A DNA stretch of 63,820 nt from Akkermansia muciniphila (GCA_945901795.1 CAMDLP010000012.1:1-63820), one strand, 5' to 3'. Numbered from the stretch's first letter, positions 8,510 through 17,008 are shown. Notes: generated by a model from the sequence alone, not told the origin. Translations and numbers: made by a program.

Positions 8510-10672
8510 TTAATATAATTCAGAATCATTTTCACGCGCGCCAGCCTGGGGTTTGGCAGGGCTTGAAGTAGCGGCCACTGGTGGTCCGCCTTGTAACTCG
8601 GCAGGGGCGTAGTAAGTATAGTAGCTGGTATAATATTGATACTGGCTGTCGCTCCGAACATCCACGTTATTCAGCACAACACCAATCACGTGGCCTCCTA
8701 CGTTTTCCACGGCCTGCTTCACGCGAAGAAGCATGTTTCGGGGCAGTTTCCGGTGCTGCACGACAATCATGGTAAGATCAACCTCACTCGCAAGAACGGA
8801 CGCGTCGCTGACGCCGAGAATTGGAGGACTGTCCACCAGCACCAGGTCGAAACGCTGCTTGACATCCTGAATCAACTCGGACATCCGCCGCGAGTTGAGA
8901 ACACCCGCAGCATCCGCCGGCAAAATACCGGACGGCATAAAATACAGGTTGTCCACCGGAGTCTGAAGAATCACGTCTTCCAACATCAACTCGGTCGTCA
9001 GGTAATTCGTCAGGCCAACCGAGTTATTGATTTCAAAAAAGGTGTGCAAGCGGGGCCTGCGCAAGTCAGCGTCGATCATCAACGTGGTATAACCTCCTTG
9101 GGCGCAGACATAAGCCAGGTTGACCAAGGTTGTTGATTTGCCCTCACCAGCACCTCCCGAAACCACCGTAATCGCATTGTCTTCAGGGTTCTTCCGATTG
9201 AACTCAATGTTTGTCCGCAGGATTCGATACGCTTCCGCATCCGGGCTCATCCCGCTTTGCCTATGAAGAATTCCCACGTCTTTGGGAATGACCGCAAGAA
9301 CCGGAACCTGGAGATAACGTTCGACGTCCTCGAGGCTCTTCACGGAGGTATCAAGATATTCCAGGAAGAACGCGATGCCGACTCCGAAAATCAAGCCCAC
9401 CACCGCACCCAAAACCAGATTGAGAGTCACGTTCGGACTCACCGGACTTTGTGAGATTTGTGGTTCTTCATGAACGACGATACTTTCATCGGTCATCTTG
9501 TCCGTGATGTTCTTGCCGATCTGTTTCAGCTTCATCGACTGCAGCAATTGCTGGTCGGTTTCGAAATCCCTTTTTGCATCAACGTAATCCTGAGCATCAA
9601 GCCCGCGCTTGATGGCCTCCTCACGCGAGTCGTCTTTCAAGATCTCGACATTCTTCAAACGATCGCTGGCCATGTCCAACTGCGCCTGCAACGTGGCCCT
9701 CAAGTTGACGACACCTTCGTCAAGTTGTTCCTTCATGGTTTTGATTTGATCCGCCGCGGCCAAAACCGTCGGGTGATTGACACCCAAACCGTTGATTTTA
9801 AGGGTATCGAGAGTCCGCTTCGCGTCGTTATACTGGGGAAGAAGGTTTTTAATGATGTTGTCAGGCAAATTAAGCCCGGCCGCATACACCATTAACTGAT
9901 CACTATCATATTTCAGGAGGCTGTTGATCTGGCTTTCAAGCTGCATTTTTTCCTGCTCAAGCTGATTATAGGTTTGAAGGGCTGTCCGGGCTCCCTGATC
10001 CTCGTCAACGCCAGACTGACCATAAAAGGAATCCTGCCCTTTGTAGATAATGCCTTTGGTTCTTACGATTGTGGCAAGCACCTTGCGTCGCTCTTCGACC
10101 TTGTCCTCTTGGTCTCGAACAGCCTTGTTCAACTCATACAAGCCCTTGTCCGAATCACGGCTTTCGATTTCAGTTCGATAGGCTTTGTAGGCACGCGCAA
10201 CTTCGGCGGTGACATTCCGCGCATCTTCCTTATCCGTATGGCGCACGGTGATTGAAATCAAGTCAGTGCCCCGAATGTTCTGGGTGTTGACGATTCCCTT
10301 TAAAATTCGAATGGCCGTTTCCTTATCGACGCTCCATTTGTTGACCAGCTCCAAATTCTCAACCACCTTGGCAAGCGAGTTGCTGCTCTTTATTTTCTCG
10401 AACTCCGTTCCAAAAAACTGGGGGGTCATCGGACTTGATCCATAGGAGGGGCTGTTCCCCCCCTCAAACGGAGACTGCCCCACAGACCGCGGTTTCACCT
10501 CGATGGTCGCTGAGCTTTCATACTTTTTCGGCATCACATACGTGATCACCGCCGCGGTCATGAAAACCAACAACAGGGTTAATAGAATGATCCCATAGCG
10601 ATTTTTAATAACCTGCCAATAGTCCACGGCATGCAGCGTGGCTTCGTTTTGTTGCGGGGTTGGTAAATTCAT
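8510..10672 (-). CDS. Exopolysaccharide chain-length regulator / BY-type tyrosine autokinase (Wzc-like)
   Basis: A 720-residue inner-membrane co-polymerase fused to a bacterial tyrosine kinase. TM1 is at residues 26-47 and TM2 around residues 420-440 (LNLVLGAVVGLIFGVGIAFF), with a long coiled-coil periplasmic region between them. The cytoplasmic kinase has Walker A VVSGGAGEGKSTTLVNLAY, Walker A' LMIDADLRRPRLH and Walker B LVLVDSPPILG. A tyrosine cluster near the C-terminus (YQYYTSYYTYYAPAE) is the expected autophosphorylation site. It pairs with the downstream Wza-like gene, and the barrel gene lies upstream, separated by a terminator. No glycosyltransferase or Wzy flippase gene is in the window, so the rest of the pathway must be elsewhere. 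Confidence 0.95.
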   Translation of the reverse strand: MNLPTPQQNEATLHAVDYWQVIKNRYGIILLTLLLVFMTAAVITYVMPKKYESSATIEVKPRSVGQSPFEGGNSPSYGSSPMTPQFFGTEFEKIKSSNSLAKVVENLELVNKWSVDKETAIRILKGIVNTQNIRGTDLISITVRHTDKEDARNVTAEVARAYKAYRTEIESRDSDKGLYELNKAVRDQEDKVEERRKVLATIVRTKGIIYKGQDSFYGQSGVDEDQGARTALQTYNQLEQEKMQLESQINSLLKYDSDQLMVYAAGLNLPDNIIKNLLPQYNDAKRTLDTLKINGLGVNHPTVLAAADQIKTMKEQLDEGVVNLRATLQAQLDMASDRLKNVEILKDDSREEAIKRGLDAQDYVDAKRDFETDQQLLQSMKLKQIGKNITDKMTDESIVVHEEPQISQSPVSPNVTLNLVLGAVVGLIFGVGIAFFLEYLDTSVKSLEDVERYLQVPVLAVIPKDVGILHRQSGMSPDAEAYRILRTNIEFNRKNPEDNAITVVSGGAGEGKSTTLVNLAYVCAQGGYTTLMIDADLRRPRLHTFFEINNSVGLTNYLTTELMLEDVILQTPVDNLYFMPSGILPADAAGVLNSRRMSELIQDVKQRFDLVLVDSPPILGVSDASVLASEVDLTMIVVQHRKLPRNMLLRVKQAVENVGGHVIGVVLNNVDVRSDSQYQYYTSYYTYYAPAELQGGPPVAATSSPAKPQAGARENDSELY

Positions 10673-10710
10673 TGCAGATATTTTTTCACAGTTTCAGCGA
10701 CATTCCAGAC

Positions 10711-10743
10711 AAAAAAATCCCGCAATGAAAAACATTACGGGAT
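10711..10743 (-). terminator. Rho-independent terminator after the outer-membrane barrel gene
   Basis: The inverted repeat ATCCCGCAATG / CATTACGGGAT (one mismatch, loop AAAAA) occupies 10717-10743, and on the minus strand it is followed by seven T residues (complement of 10711-10717). It lies 55 bases past the stop of the barrel gene and before the Wzc-like gene, so the kinase gene needs its own promoter or read-through. Confidence 0.85.
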
Positions 10744-10797
10744 CTCGAATCAGGAAAGCAATATTCGAATCAAAATGGGTGATCGGTGCAAAAGCTA

Positions 10798-12030
10798 TCA
10801 AAACTTGGCACTGGCACCCACACTGATTCGGTTGCGATCATAAGACCTATCTGAAACATCAGATGAAGAATTAGTGTAGGTGTAATAGCTATTGATCGAA
10901 AAAATTTCATTGATTTTAAAAGTCAATCCGACATAAGCATTCAGCAAGTTTTCATAGGCATCCGAGATGCTTCCGTTGTAGGCCGGTTCTGCAACCGAAC
11001 GCCCCTTTTCGAATGAGGAGGGAGTGTAATCCAGTCCGCCTGTCAGTGACAAACTCGGCGAGATCACATAGTCTGAAGACAAGCCGATCCTCAGCGTTCT
11101 CTTGTCATCGAACTCCACCGAACCAATTGCCGGATCCGGGTCGGTCAACACGGTATCGTAAGCTTCGATACCATAGCGGGTGAATGCACTGACCTTGAAA
11201 TCCTTGTTCACCTGCGCATTGATTGCGAGTTGGAGATATGGACTACTCGACGAAGTGCCTTGGTCAACTTCACGGTATTGAACACCTGCTGCGAAAACTC
11301 CTTTGAGTGTGGAACTGAATTCCCTCTCTGCGCCGAACGTCAAGTAGTGGTTCGTAGAGTCCGAGGCCACACCGTTTGCTTCAAGCTGGGAAAAACGGTA
11401 TTCAGGGGTTAGAACAGTCTGCGGGGACAACTGGTAGCGGAACTGAGTGTAAAGCTCCCAATTGAAACGGTCATTGTCCTCAGCATCGGTGTAGGTGGTA
11501 TTCATCACCCTGCAGCCGAAATAGTTTCCGACACGCTCCGTGAAGCGATAGCCGACAGCGTTGTCCGTGGACCAAGTGGTGTAGGCACCAAGAACACGCG
11601 ATGTCGCGTAGCCGTAAGAATAAGCAGGCTCTAATTCGTAGGCCACAAGGCTGTGATTCACAAACCGAATTCTCTCGCTGAAATTATGGATCAGATCAGC
11701 AGTCAACCGGGATTGGCTGTTGATGTCTTCACCACCCGCGCCAATGGGTTTGTCAAAATAATAAATAAAACCAAGAAGCCCCTTGATATCCCATACCGTC
11801 TGGGGAGTAGTCGCTCTTGTGGCTAAAGCGATGGATGGGTTGATGGCGAATGATGCATCCTTGGTATCAGCACCGGGAAGAACGTTGTCATCATAGATGA
11901 TGTCCGCACCAGCTACCCACTCGAGAGGAAAAGACTCCTGGTAATCCTCGCCAATGTCATAGAGACTTTGGGCTGGAGAGGAATTGGCTAGGATAAGAGC
12001 TAATGGACTTAGAAAGAACTGTTTTTTCAT
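10798..12030 (-). CDS. Outer-membrane beta-barrel protein of an exopolysaccharide locus
   Basis: A 410-residue protein with a signal peptide (KKQFFLSPLALILANSSPAQS) and a mature part made of alternating amphipathic strands, for example LNAYVGLTFKINEIFSINSYY near the end, and a C-terminus GASAKF ending in phenylalanine as typical for barrel proteins. It resembles the outer-membrane beta-barrel (EpsL/BBP2-like) proteins next to Wza/Wzc genes in EPS clusters. No catalytic motif is seen. Its likely role is outer-membrane passage or anchoring of the polysaccharide; this is inferred from context. It ends at a clear terminator and may be separately expressed. Confidence 0.75.
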   Translation of the reverse strand: MKKQFFLSPLALILANSSPAQSLYDIGEDYQESFPLEWVAGADIIYDDNVLPGADTKDASFAINPSIALATRATTPQTVWDIKGLLGFIYYFDKPIGAGGEDINSQSRLTADLIHNFSERIRFVNHSLVAYELEPAYSYGYATSRVLGAYTTWSTDNAVGYRFTERVGNYFGCRVMNTTYTDAEDNDRFNWELYTQFRYQLSPQTVLTPEYRFSQLEANGVASDSTNHYLTFGAEREFSSTLKGVFAAGVQYREVDQGTSSSSPYLQLAINAQVNKDFKVSAFTRYGIEAYDTVLTDPDPAIGSVEFDDKRTLRIGLSSDYVISPSLSLTGGLDYTPSSFEKGRSVAEPAYNGSISDAYENLLNAYVGLTFKINEIFSINSYYTYTNSSSDVSDRSYDRNRISVGASAKF

Positions 12031-12103
12031 GAGGTTAAAAAATTTGAAGTATCTCAGCGAGGTTGCATGAGGGGAATGTTTCGCGGCGGGACTTGAAACG
12101 GAT

Positions 12104-12943
12104 TCATGGATTCACGTCCGTCGTTTTTGGCGGATCAACAACGGGAGGGGCCGGCGGGGCTGGAGAGTTGTTGCCGCTACCCGGGGAGCCGAGCGGGTTT
12201 GGGGCAGCATTGATTTGAACCGCTGCAGCAGCTGCTGAAATTGCTACCGCAGCTGCAGGAGCCGCAAGCTTCGCAGCGTCAGCGATGGCTGTGATCGCTG
12301 CAGGAGCCGCTGCTCCAGCCTCACTCACAATTGCAGCAACCTGCTGGGCAGTCGGAGCATTGGACCCGTTGATCGCCGCAGTCACGATGGAAGCCGCCTC
12401 ATTCGGTGCCGCGGTCGTAGCTGCTTTGACGATTGCAATGATGCCCTCCGGACCTGGGGTCGCTCCGGTGATCGCCGCAGTCACGATGGCCGCCGCCGAG
12501 GTGGGAACAGCTTGGGTTGCGGCAGCGACAATCACGGCGGATTCGGTTGGCGCAGCAACAGCTGCCGCGCCTGCGATCTTCGCTGCAGATTTTGGAACCT
12601 CCGCAACAGCAGCTCCGACAATGGCCGCGACAAAAGAAGGCGATGCGGTTACCGCAGCGCTTACGATCGCAGCGGCGTTATTAGGAGAAGCGGCGCAAGC
12701 AGCCTTCACGATTGCAGTCACCGCTTCGGCATTAGCACCCACAGCCTCAATCGCGGCCTTGACGATGGCCGCCGCGTCTTCCGGAGACTTGGCAATTTCG
12801 GCCTTGACGATCGCGGACACCGATTGATTCGCCACGATGGCGGTCTTGACGGACTTGGTGATGGCCGCAGCATCAATCGCAGCTGAAGATGACGAAACCG
12901 CGATAGCGGTGCCAATTAAAGAAATGAAGAATGTCTTTTTCAT
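12104..12943 (-). CDS. Secreted alanine-rich repeat protein
   Basis: A 279-residue protein with a signal peptide (MKKTFFISLIGTAIAVSSSSA). The mature protein is made of roughly 15-16-residue units of the form AAAIVxAAVxAxPxx (for example NNAAAIVSAAVTASP, then SFVAAIVGAAVAEVP), about a dozen in a row, followed by a proline/glycine/asparagine tail of about 30 residues ending PPKTTDVNP. Alanine, valine and isoleucine dominate and there are almost no aromatic residues. ATG 12943 is chosen because the signal peptide starts there; upstream codons overlap the tRNA region. I do not recognise a named family. The regular helix-sized period with prolines at the turns suggests an alpha-solenoid or fibrous surface/matrix protein. 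It sits 73 bases upstream of the EPS barrel gene. Confidence 0.85.
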   Translation of the reverse strand: MKKTFFISLIGTAIAVSSSSAAIDAAAITKSVKTAIVANQSVSAIVKAEIAKSPEDAAAIVKAAIEAVGANAEAVTAIVKAACAASPNNAAAIVSAAVTASPSFVAAIVGAAVAEVPKSAAKIAGAAAVAAPTESAVIVAAATQAVPTSAAAIVTAAITGATPGPEGIIAIVKAATTAAPNEAASIVTAAINGSNAPTAQQVAAIVSEAGAAAPAAITAIADAAKLAAPAAAVAISAAAAAVQINAAPNPLGSPGSGNNSPAPPAPPVVDPPKTTDVNP

Positions 12944-12985
12944 ATTGCTGTGGGTGCCCTTTATCCGGGCCTTTGAAATTAAGAT

Positions 12986-13056
12986 AGCGGGCAGCGGGAA
13001 TCGAACCCGCATGTCTAACTTGGAAGGATAGCGCTTTACCACTAAGCTATGCCCGC
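12986..13056 (-). tRNA. tRNA-Gly (anticodon TCC)
   Basis: On the minus strand the acceptor arm GCGGGCA pairs with TGCCCGC, the D-arm is GCTT...AAGC, the anticodon loop CTTCCAA carries TCC, and the T-arm reads GCGGGTTCGATTCCCGC. The anticodon stem has one T-T mismatch. CCA is not encoded: the gene is followed by ATCTT. It lies just upstream of the alanine-repeat gene. Confidence 0.95.
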
Positions 13057-13332
13057 GATTCCGAAAGGATTAAGTCGAGGGTTCCGCCTGCGCGCAAGAC
13101 TTTTCTTCCACTTAGCCGAAATTAATTGCACTTTTTTCAAAGGTTAGATTCTCCGGGGTTATCAACCACATTTTGCAGACATATTTGGTTTTTAGTATTA
13201 AAAATCAATGGATTGTCGTCATATTTTGGGATTATGCGTGAATAACTGGGGCATTGTTTATCCTCGCTCGGAGCTGAGACTCAGTCCGATTAGCGGAAGA
13301 ACACCATCAGCGTGAGTCACAAGAGGTGCTAC

Positions 13333-14088
13333 TCACAGACCCGAAGGGTGATCATGAAACTTCCACGGAATGGAGTACAAATTGGCGATTCGTTCGGCGA
13401 TCGCCTTCACCCCCGACGTTTCCGTGGCGTAGTGGCCGCCATAGAAAACGTTTAGAGCAAGCTCCTCCGCGAGCGGATAGCTCCAGTGTGGGCCCTCTCC
13501 CGTGACGAAGGAATCCACCCCGGATGCGGCGACTTTCACGACTTCGCTGCCTGCCCCACCCGTGATGACGCCAATTTTTGAAATCACCTCCGGCCCTGCC
13601 GGGCACAGATGGACCGGACCTCCCAGCGCTGCTTGCAGCGTTTCGGCAAGATCTTGGCGGGTCCCAGCCCAGGAGCCGCGAAGGCCAATTAAGATCCCTT
13701 TTTGATCAAAAAACGGCTCGGGGTTTTGTAACCTGATCGCCCGCGCGAGGAGCATGTTGTTTCCCAGCTCGGGATGAATATCGAGGGGGAGGTGAGAGGA
13801 ATAGATTGCGAGACCCGCATCCATGGCGATTTTGAGTTTACGATAAAAGGCTCCGGTCACCGGCTGGGGTCCTTGCCAAAACATGCCGTGGTGCACAATC
13901 AAGAGTCCCGGCCCGCCTTCTGCGGCGGCCTCGATGACGGGAAGCGAGGCATCCACGGCCGCCACGACTCTCCCGACCTGTCCGGAGTTGGCCAATTGCA
14001 GGCCGTTCATCGCGCCGGGATAGTCCGGAATTGAATCGGTTTTCAGCTCCTGATCCAAATACGCTACCAATTCATCAAGTGAAACCAT
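13333..14088 (-). CDS. Nif3-like dinuclear metal-centre protein (DUF34)
   Basis: A 251-residue member of the NIF3/YbgI family, toroid-forming proteins with a dinuclear metal site. Seen metal-ligand motifs: LLIVHHGMFW near residue 62 (HH), HLPLDIHPELGNN near residue 100, and the C-terminal GGHYATETSGVKAIAERI. The length matches E. coli YbgI (247). Family members are suggested GTP cyclohydrolase-like or damage-control hydrolases; the true substrate is unsettled. The downstream stretch to the tRNA is AT-rich and gene-free. It is separated by 8 bases from the RluA-type gene upstream, so the two probably form an operon. Confidence 0.93.
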   Translation of the reverse strand: MVSLDELVAYLDQELKTDSIPDYPGAMNGLQLANSGQVGRVVAAVDASLPVIEAAAEGGPGLLIVHHGMFWQGPQPVTGAFYRKLKIAMDAGLAIYSSHLPLDIHPELGNNMLLARAIRLQNPEPFFDQKGILIGLRGSWAGTRQDLAETLQAALGGPVHLCPAGPEVISKIGVITGGAGSEVVKVAASGVDSFVTGEGPHWSYPLAEELALNVFYGGHYATETSGVKAIAERIANLYSIPWKFHDHPSGL

Positions 14089-14096
14089 GGCGAATC

Positions 14097-14894
14097 CTAA
14101 TCATGCCGACTCCAAATGACAATGTCAGGAGTCGGGCTGATTTCCCGTCCTTCGCAAAAGTCCAATAGATCCAAGCCCAAACGTGCCTCCCAGCCAACCG
14201 CCCGACCCTGCCAGGTGATCTCAAGCCGAGCGGCATGAAGCGCGTGACGGGGCAGGACCAGCCGCCGCTGCAATTCCGGAGTCCAGCCGCTCGCCATCCA
14301 TTCCAAATACTCCGAGCCATTCCCGGAGTAGAGCTTGTCGCCCACGATCGGGAAACCGCAGCTCGCCAAATGAACGCGAATCTGGTGCATCCGGCCGGTT
14401 TCCGGAAAACACCGAACTTGCGAAAACTTTCCATCTGCCCGCTCGAAGCGTCGCTCCACTTTAAATCGAGTCAGGCAATCCCGCCCATGCGGACTCACCA
14501 CCTGCCGCACCCAAATGTCCGACGGCCCCAACTCGCCCGCCCGGATGATCGGCTCGGCGCACTCCCAAAAATCCACTTCCGGCCAGCCGCTCACGATCGC
14601 CAGATATTCCTTCCTCGCCTGCCGTCTTTCAAAAATCCAACCAAGTTCGCGCGCCGCCTGCGTGTGCTTGGCCACCAACACCACTCCGCTGGTTTCCCGG
14701 TCCAGCCGGGTGATGATTCCGAGGCAGGCTCCGTTTTGAATCTCATACGCCAGAAGTTGCTCCAGCCCGCCAAGAAGCGTCGGCTCCGGTTTCAAATTTG
14801 CCGGATGCACGATCAACGGCGCGGGCTTATCCACCACGATCCAGTCGGCGGACTCGTCGATCACCCGGAAATTGACAACAACCTGAAGACTCAC
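14097..14894 (-). CDS. RluA-family pseudouridine synthase
   Basis: A 265-residue RNA pseudouridine synthase. The core motif GIITRLDRETSGVVLVAK holds the catalytic aspartate (HRLD/ITRLD type), followed by KEYLAIVSG and the C-terminal TGRMHQIRVHLASCGFPIVG block. Opening FRVIDESADWIVVDKPA is the family start after a missing S4 domain, so this is a short RluA without the S4 RNA-binding module. The frame stays open to 14957, but that extension runs through the hairpin at 14917-14944; GTG 14894 is the likely start. The target RNA cannot be told from sequence. Confidence 0.9.
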   Translation of the reverse strand: MSLQVVVNFRVIDESADWIVVDKPAPLIVHPANLKPEPTLLGGLEQLLAYEIQNGACLGIITRLDRETSGVVLVAKHTQAARELGWIFERRQARKEYLAIVSGWPEVDFWECAEPIIRAGELGPSDIWVRQVVSPHGRDCLTRFKVERRFERADGKFSQVRCFPETGRMHQIRVHLASCGFPIVGDKLYSGNGSEYLEWMASGWTPELQRRLVLPRHALHAARLEITWQGRAVGWEARLGLDLLDFCEGREISPTPDIVIWSRHD

Positions 14895-14912
14895 GGCCGA
14901 AAAAATACACAG

Positions 14913-14944
14913 AAAAGCCAGAGACCCGAAAACGAGTCTCTGGC
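14913..14944 (-). terminator. Probable terminator behind the mS38/bS22-like gene
   Basis: A perfect 9-bp inverted repeat GCCAGAGAC / GTCTCTGGC (14917-14925 and 14936-14944, loop 10) is followed on the minus strand by TTTT. It separates the tiny ribosomal-protein-like gene from the RluA-type gene. The short T-run makes it a modest terminator. Confidence 0.6.
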
Positions 14945-14971
14945 GATTGAAAAACAAACCAATCCTAGAGA

Positions 14972-15076
14972 CTAGGACTTGTAGCGGAGACGCTTCTTGT
15001 GGCGGTTCTGCTTCATGCGCTTTTTGCGCTTGTGCTTGTTGATCTTGGTCTTACGGCGTTTCTTGATGGAGCCCAT
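14972..15076 (-). CDS. AURKAIP1/COX24 (mS38/bS22-like) small ribosomal protein
   Basis: A 34-residue, extremely basic protein beginning MGSIKKRRKTKINKHKRK and ending KKRLRYKS. This is the AURKAIP1/COX24 domain found in mitochondrial mS38, in mycobacterial bS22 and in tiny proteins of Bacteroidetes; those bind 16S rRNA in the small subunit near the decoding region. More than half of the residues are K, R or H. It is too short for most gene finders. The gene lies 30 bases downstream of hisG on the same strand and is followed by a hairpin terminator, so it could be read from the hisG promoter or its own. Confidence 0.88.
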   Translation of the reverse strand: MGSIKKRRKTKINKHKRKKRMKQNRHKKRLRYKS

Positions 15077-15106
15077 GGCGTTTGCGGGGTTAGGTTAGAT
15101 GAAAGA

Positions 15107-15991
15107 TTAGGGGACGATTTTGTTGAGCGGATATTCAATGATCCCCTCTGCCCCCAGACGCTTCAGTTCGGGGATGATGTCCCTGACGACGATTTCGTCA
15201 ATCACTGTCTCAACGGCGACCCAACCTTCTTCCGAAAGCTGGGAAATCGTGGGACGGCGGAGTGACGGGAGTTTTTCCAAGAGCTCGGGCAAACGAACAC
15301 TTGGGAAATTCATTTTGAGCCCCACTTTGCCGCGGGCGCAGAGGGCAGCTTTGAGCAGCAGGGCGATGCGGTCCATTTTCTCCTTTTTCCAAGGATCCGC
15401 GGCGGCGGCCGGACTGGCGTAGAAATGGGGAAACGAAGTCAGCAGCGTATCGACGATGCGGAGGCGGTTCGCCTTGATCGAGGAACCGGTTTCGGTGACA
15501 TCGACGATGGCATCGACCAAATCCGGCACTTTCACCTCGGTCGCGCCCCAGGAAAATTCGACTTCCGCCTTGATTCCGCGCTCCTCAAGATAGCGGCGGG
15601 TAATTCCCACGCCTTCGGTGGCAATGCGCTTTCCTTCCAGATCCTCGGGCTTGCGGATCGGCGAATCCTCCGGCACCACCAAAACCCATTTCGTCGGGCG
15701 GGTGGTGGCACGGGAATAGGGCAACTCGCAGAGATCGATCAAATCCACGCCGTTTTCGTAAGCCCAATCGTAACCGGTGATCCCGCAATCGATGAAGCCC
15801 TGCCCCAGATAGCGGCCGATTTCCTGAGCGCGGATCAAGTAGAGATCCAGTTCCGCATCGTTCGAGCTCGGACGCAGGCCCCGCGACGAGACGTAAATCT
15901 CGTAGCCAGCCTTGGCCAGTAGCTCGATGGTGGGCTCCTGGAGGCTGCCTTTAGGAATCGCGACTTTCAGTGTGCGTGATGGATCCGGCAT
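15107..15991 (-). CDS. hisG: ATP phosphoribosyltransferase, long form
   Basis: A 294-residue HisG, first enzyme of histidine synthesis (ATP + PRPP to phosphoribosyl-ATP). The catalytic domain starts at LKVAIPKGSLQEPTIELL; the signature VDAIVDVTETGSSIKANRL lies near residue 165; the PRPP-loop is in the same region. The C-terminal 80 residues (GLKMNFPSVRLPELLEKL to KIVP) form the histidine-binding ACT-like regulatory domain, so this is the HisZ-independent long type, feedback-inhibited by histidine. ATG 15991 (MPDPSRTLK) is preferred over 16030. No other his gene is nearby. Confidence 0.95.
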   Translation of the reverse strand: MPDPSRTLKVAIPKGSLQEPTIELLAKAGYEIYVSSRGLRPSSNDAELDLYLIRAQEIGRYLGQGFIDCGITGYDWAYENGVDLIDLCELPYSRATTRPTKWVLVVPEDSPIRKPEDLEGKRIATEGVGITRRYLEERGIKAEVEFSWGATEVKVPDLVDAIVDVTETGSSIKANRLRIVDTLLTSFPHFYASPAAAADPWKKEKMDRIALLLKAALCARGKVGLKMNFPSVRLPELLEKLPSLRRPTISQLSEEGWVAVETVIDEIVVRDIIPELKRLGAEGIIEYPLNKIVP

Positions 15992-16085
15992 GGGGGGGCG
16001 CGGTTTAGGCCCCGCTTCTGGAGGAATCAAGCCAAGTTTTGAATATTTTCTTCAAAGCCACGCTCCTCCCGGCAATGCTCCGCCC

Positions 16086-16943
16086 ATGCCACGCCTCGCC
16101 CTGCTTCAGTCCGGAACCTTCGCCTCAAAGTCGGAATCGTTCGATCACCATGAAAAACTCATCCGCAGGGCCGCCGCGGACGGCGCGAACATCGTCGTCA
16201 CCCAGGAGCTTTTCCTCACGCCGTATTTCTGCACGGTGGAAGATCCGACCCTCTTCGATCTCGCCGATCCCCTGCCCGGCCCGATCACCGACCGCCTTGG
16301 AAAAATCGCCGGCGAGCTAGGCATCGTCCTGATTTCCTCGCTCTTCGAACACCGCGGCCCCGGCCTCTACCACAACACCGCCGCCATCCACGACGCCGAC
16401 GGCTCACTGATGGGCCTTTACCGGAAAAGCCACATCCCGCAGGACCCCGGCTTCGAGGAGAAATTCTACTTCACCCCCGGCGACAGCGACTGGCCGGTCT
16501 GGGACACCCGGTTCGGCAAAATCGGCGTGCTCATCTGTTGGGACCAGTGGTATCCCGAGGCCGCCCGTTTGATGGCCCTCGGCGGCGCGCAAATCCTCGT
16601 CTATCCCACCGCCATCGGCTGGCTGCCCGAGGAAAAACCCACCCTCGGCGACGCCCAACACTGCGCCTGGGAAACCGTCCAACGCGGCCACGCCGTCGCC
16701 AACGGTTGCTACCTCGCCGCCGTCAACCGCACCGGCACCCAAGGCGACACCGAGTTCTGGGGCCGCTCCTTCATCGCCAATCCCTGCGGCGAACTCGTCG
16801 CCAAAGCCTCCACCGACCGCGAGGAAATCCTCCACCACGACCTCGACCTCCAAGCCGTCGAAGACTTCCGCCGCATCTGGCCCTTCTTCCGCGACCGCCG
16901 CATCGACGCGTATGGAGACCTAACAAAACGCTGGCGTTCATGA
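16086..16943 (+). CDS. aguB: N-carbamoylputrescine amidase (nitrilase family)
   Basis: A 285-residue carbon-nitrogen hydrolase. The Glu-Lys-Cys triad is visible: VVTQELFLTPYF, LYRKSHIPQDPGF and GVLICWDQWYPEAAR. The extended IPQDPGFEEKFYF and WDQWYPEAARL blocks are those of plant and bacterial AguB, which converts N-carbamoylputrescine to putrescine, CO2 and ammonia in the arginine-decarboxylase route. Start ATG 16086 aligns with family starts; the longer frame to 15912 runs over the divergent hisG. The upstream 94 bases to hisG should hold both promoters. No agmatine deiminase gene is adjacent. Confidence 0.9.
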   Translation: MPRLALLQSGTFASKSESFDHHEKLIRRAAADGANIVVTQELFLTPYFCTVEDPTLFDLADPLPGPITDRLGKIAGELGIVLISSLFEHRGPGLYHNTAAIHDADGSLMGLYRKSHIPQDPGFEEKFYFTPGDSDWPVWDTRFGKIGVLICWDQWYPEAARLMALGGAQILVYPTAIGWLPEEKPTLGDAQHCAWETVQRGHAVANGCYLAAVNRTGTQGDTEFWGRSFIANPCGELVAKASTDREEILHHDLDLQAVEDFRRIWPFFRDRRIDAYGDLTKRWRS

Positions 16944-17008
16944 ACTGGCTCCACTGGTCGCTGCTCGGCGGGTTCCTGATTGCATCCGGCGCGGTGGCTC
17001 TCGCCTAG
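16940..17008 (+). CDS. Possible 22-residue membrane peptide
   Basis: A short frame starts on an ATG that overlaps the aguB stop (ATGA) and encodes MNWLHWSLLGGFLIASGAVALA, one hydrophobic helix. The coupling geometry is like that of real gene pairs here. It may equally be the first codons of a longer gene that has been lost, or chance. No ribosomal binding site is distinctive. Confidence 0.3.
   Translation: MNWLHWSLLGGFLIASGAVALA

Noticed and set aside
12285-12827. Antisense 180-residue alanine-rich frame
   Set aside because: A mirror of the alanine repeats on the opposite strand; it lacks a signal peptide.
12986-13056. tRNA-Gly as an integration (att) site
   Set aside because: No integrase gene and no repeated 3' end of the tRNA nearby.
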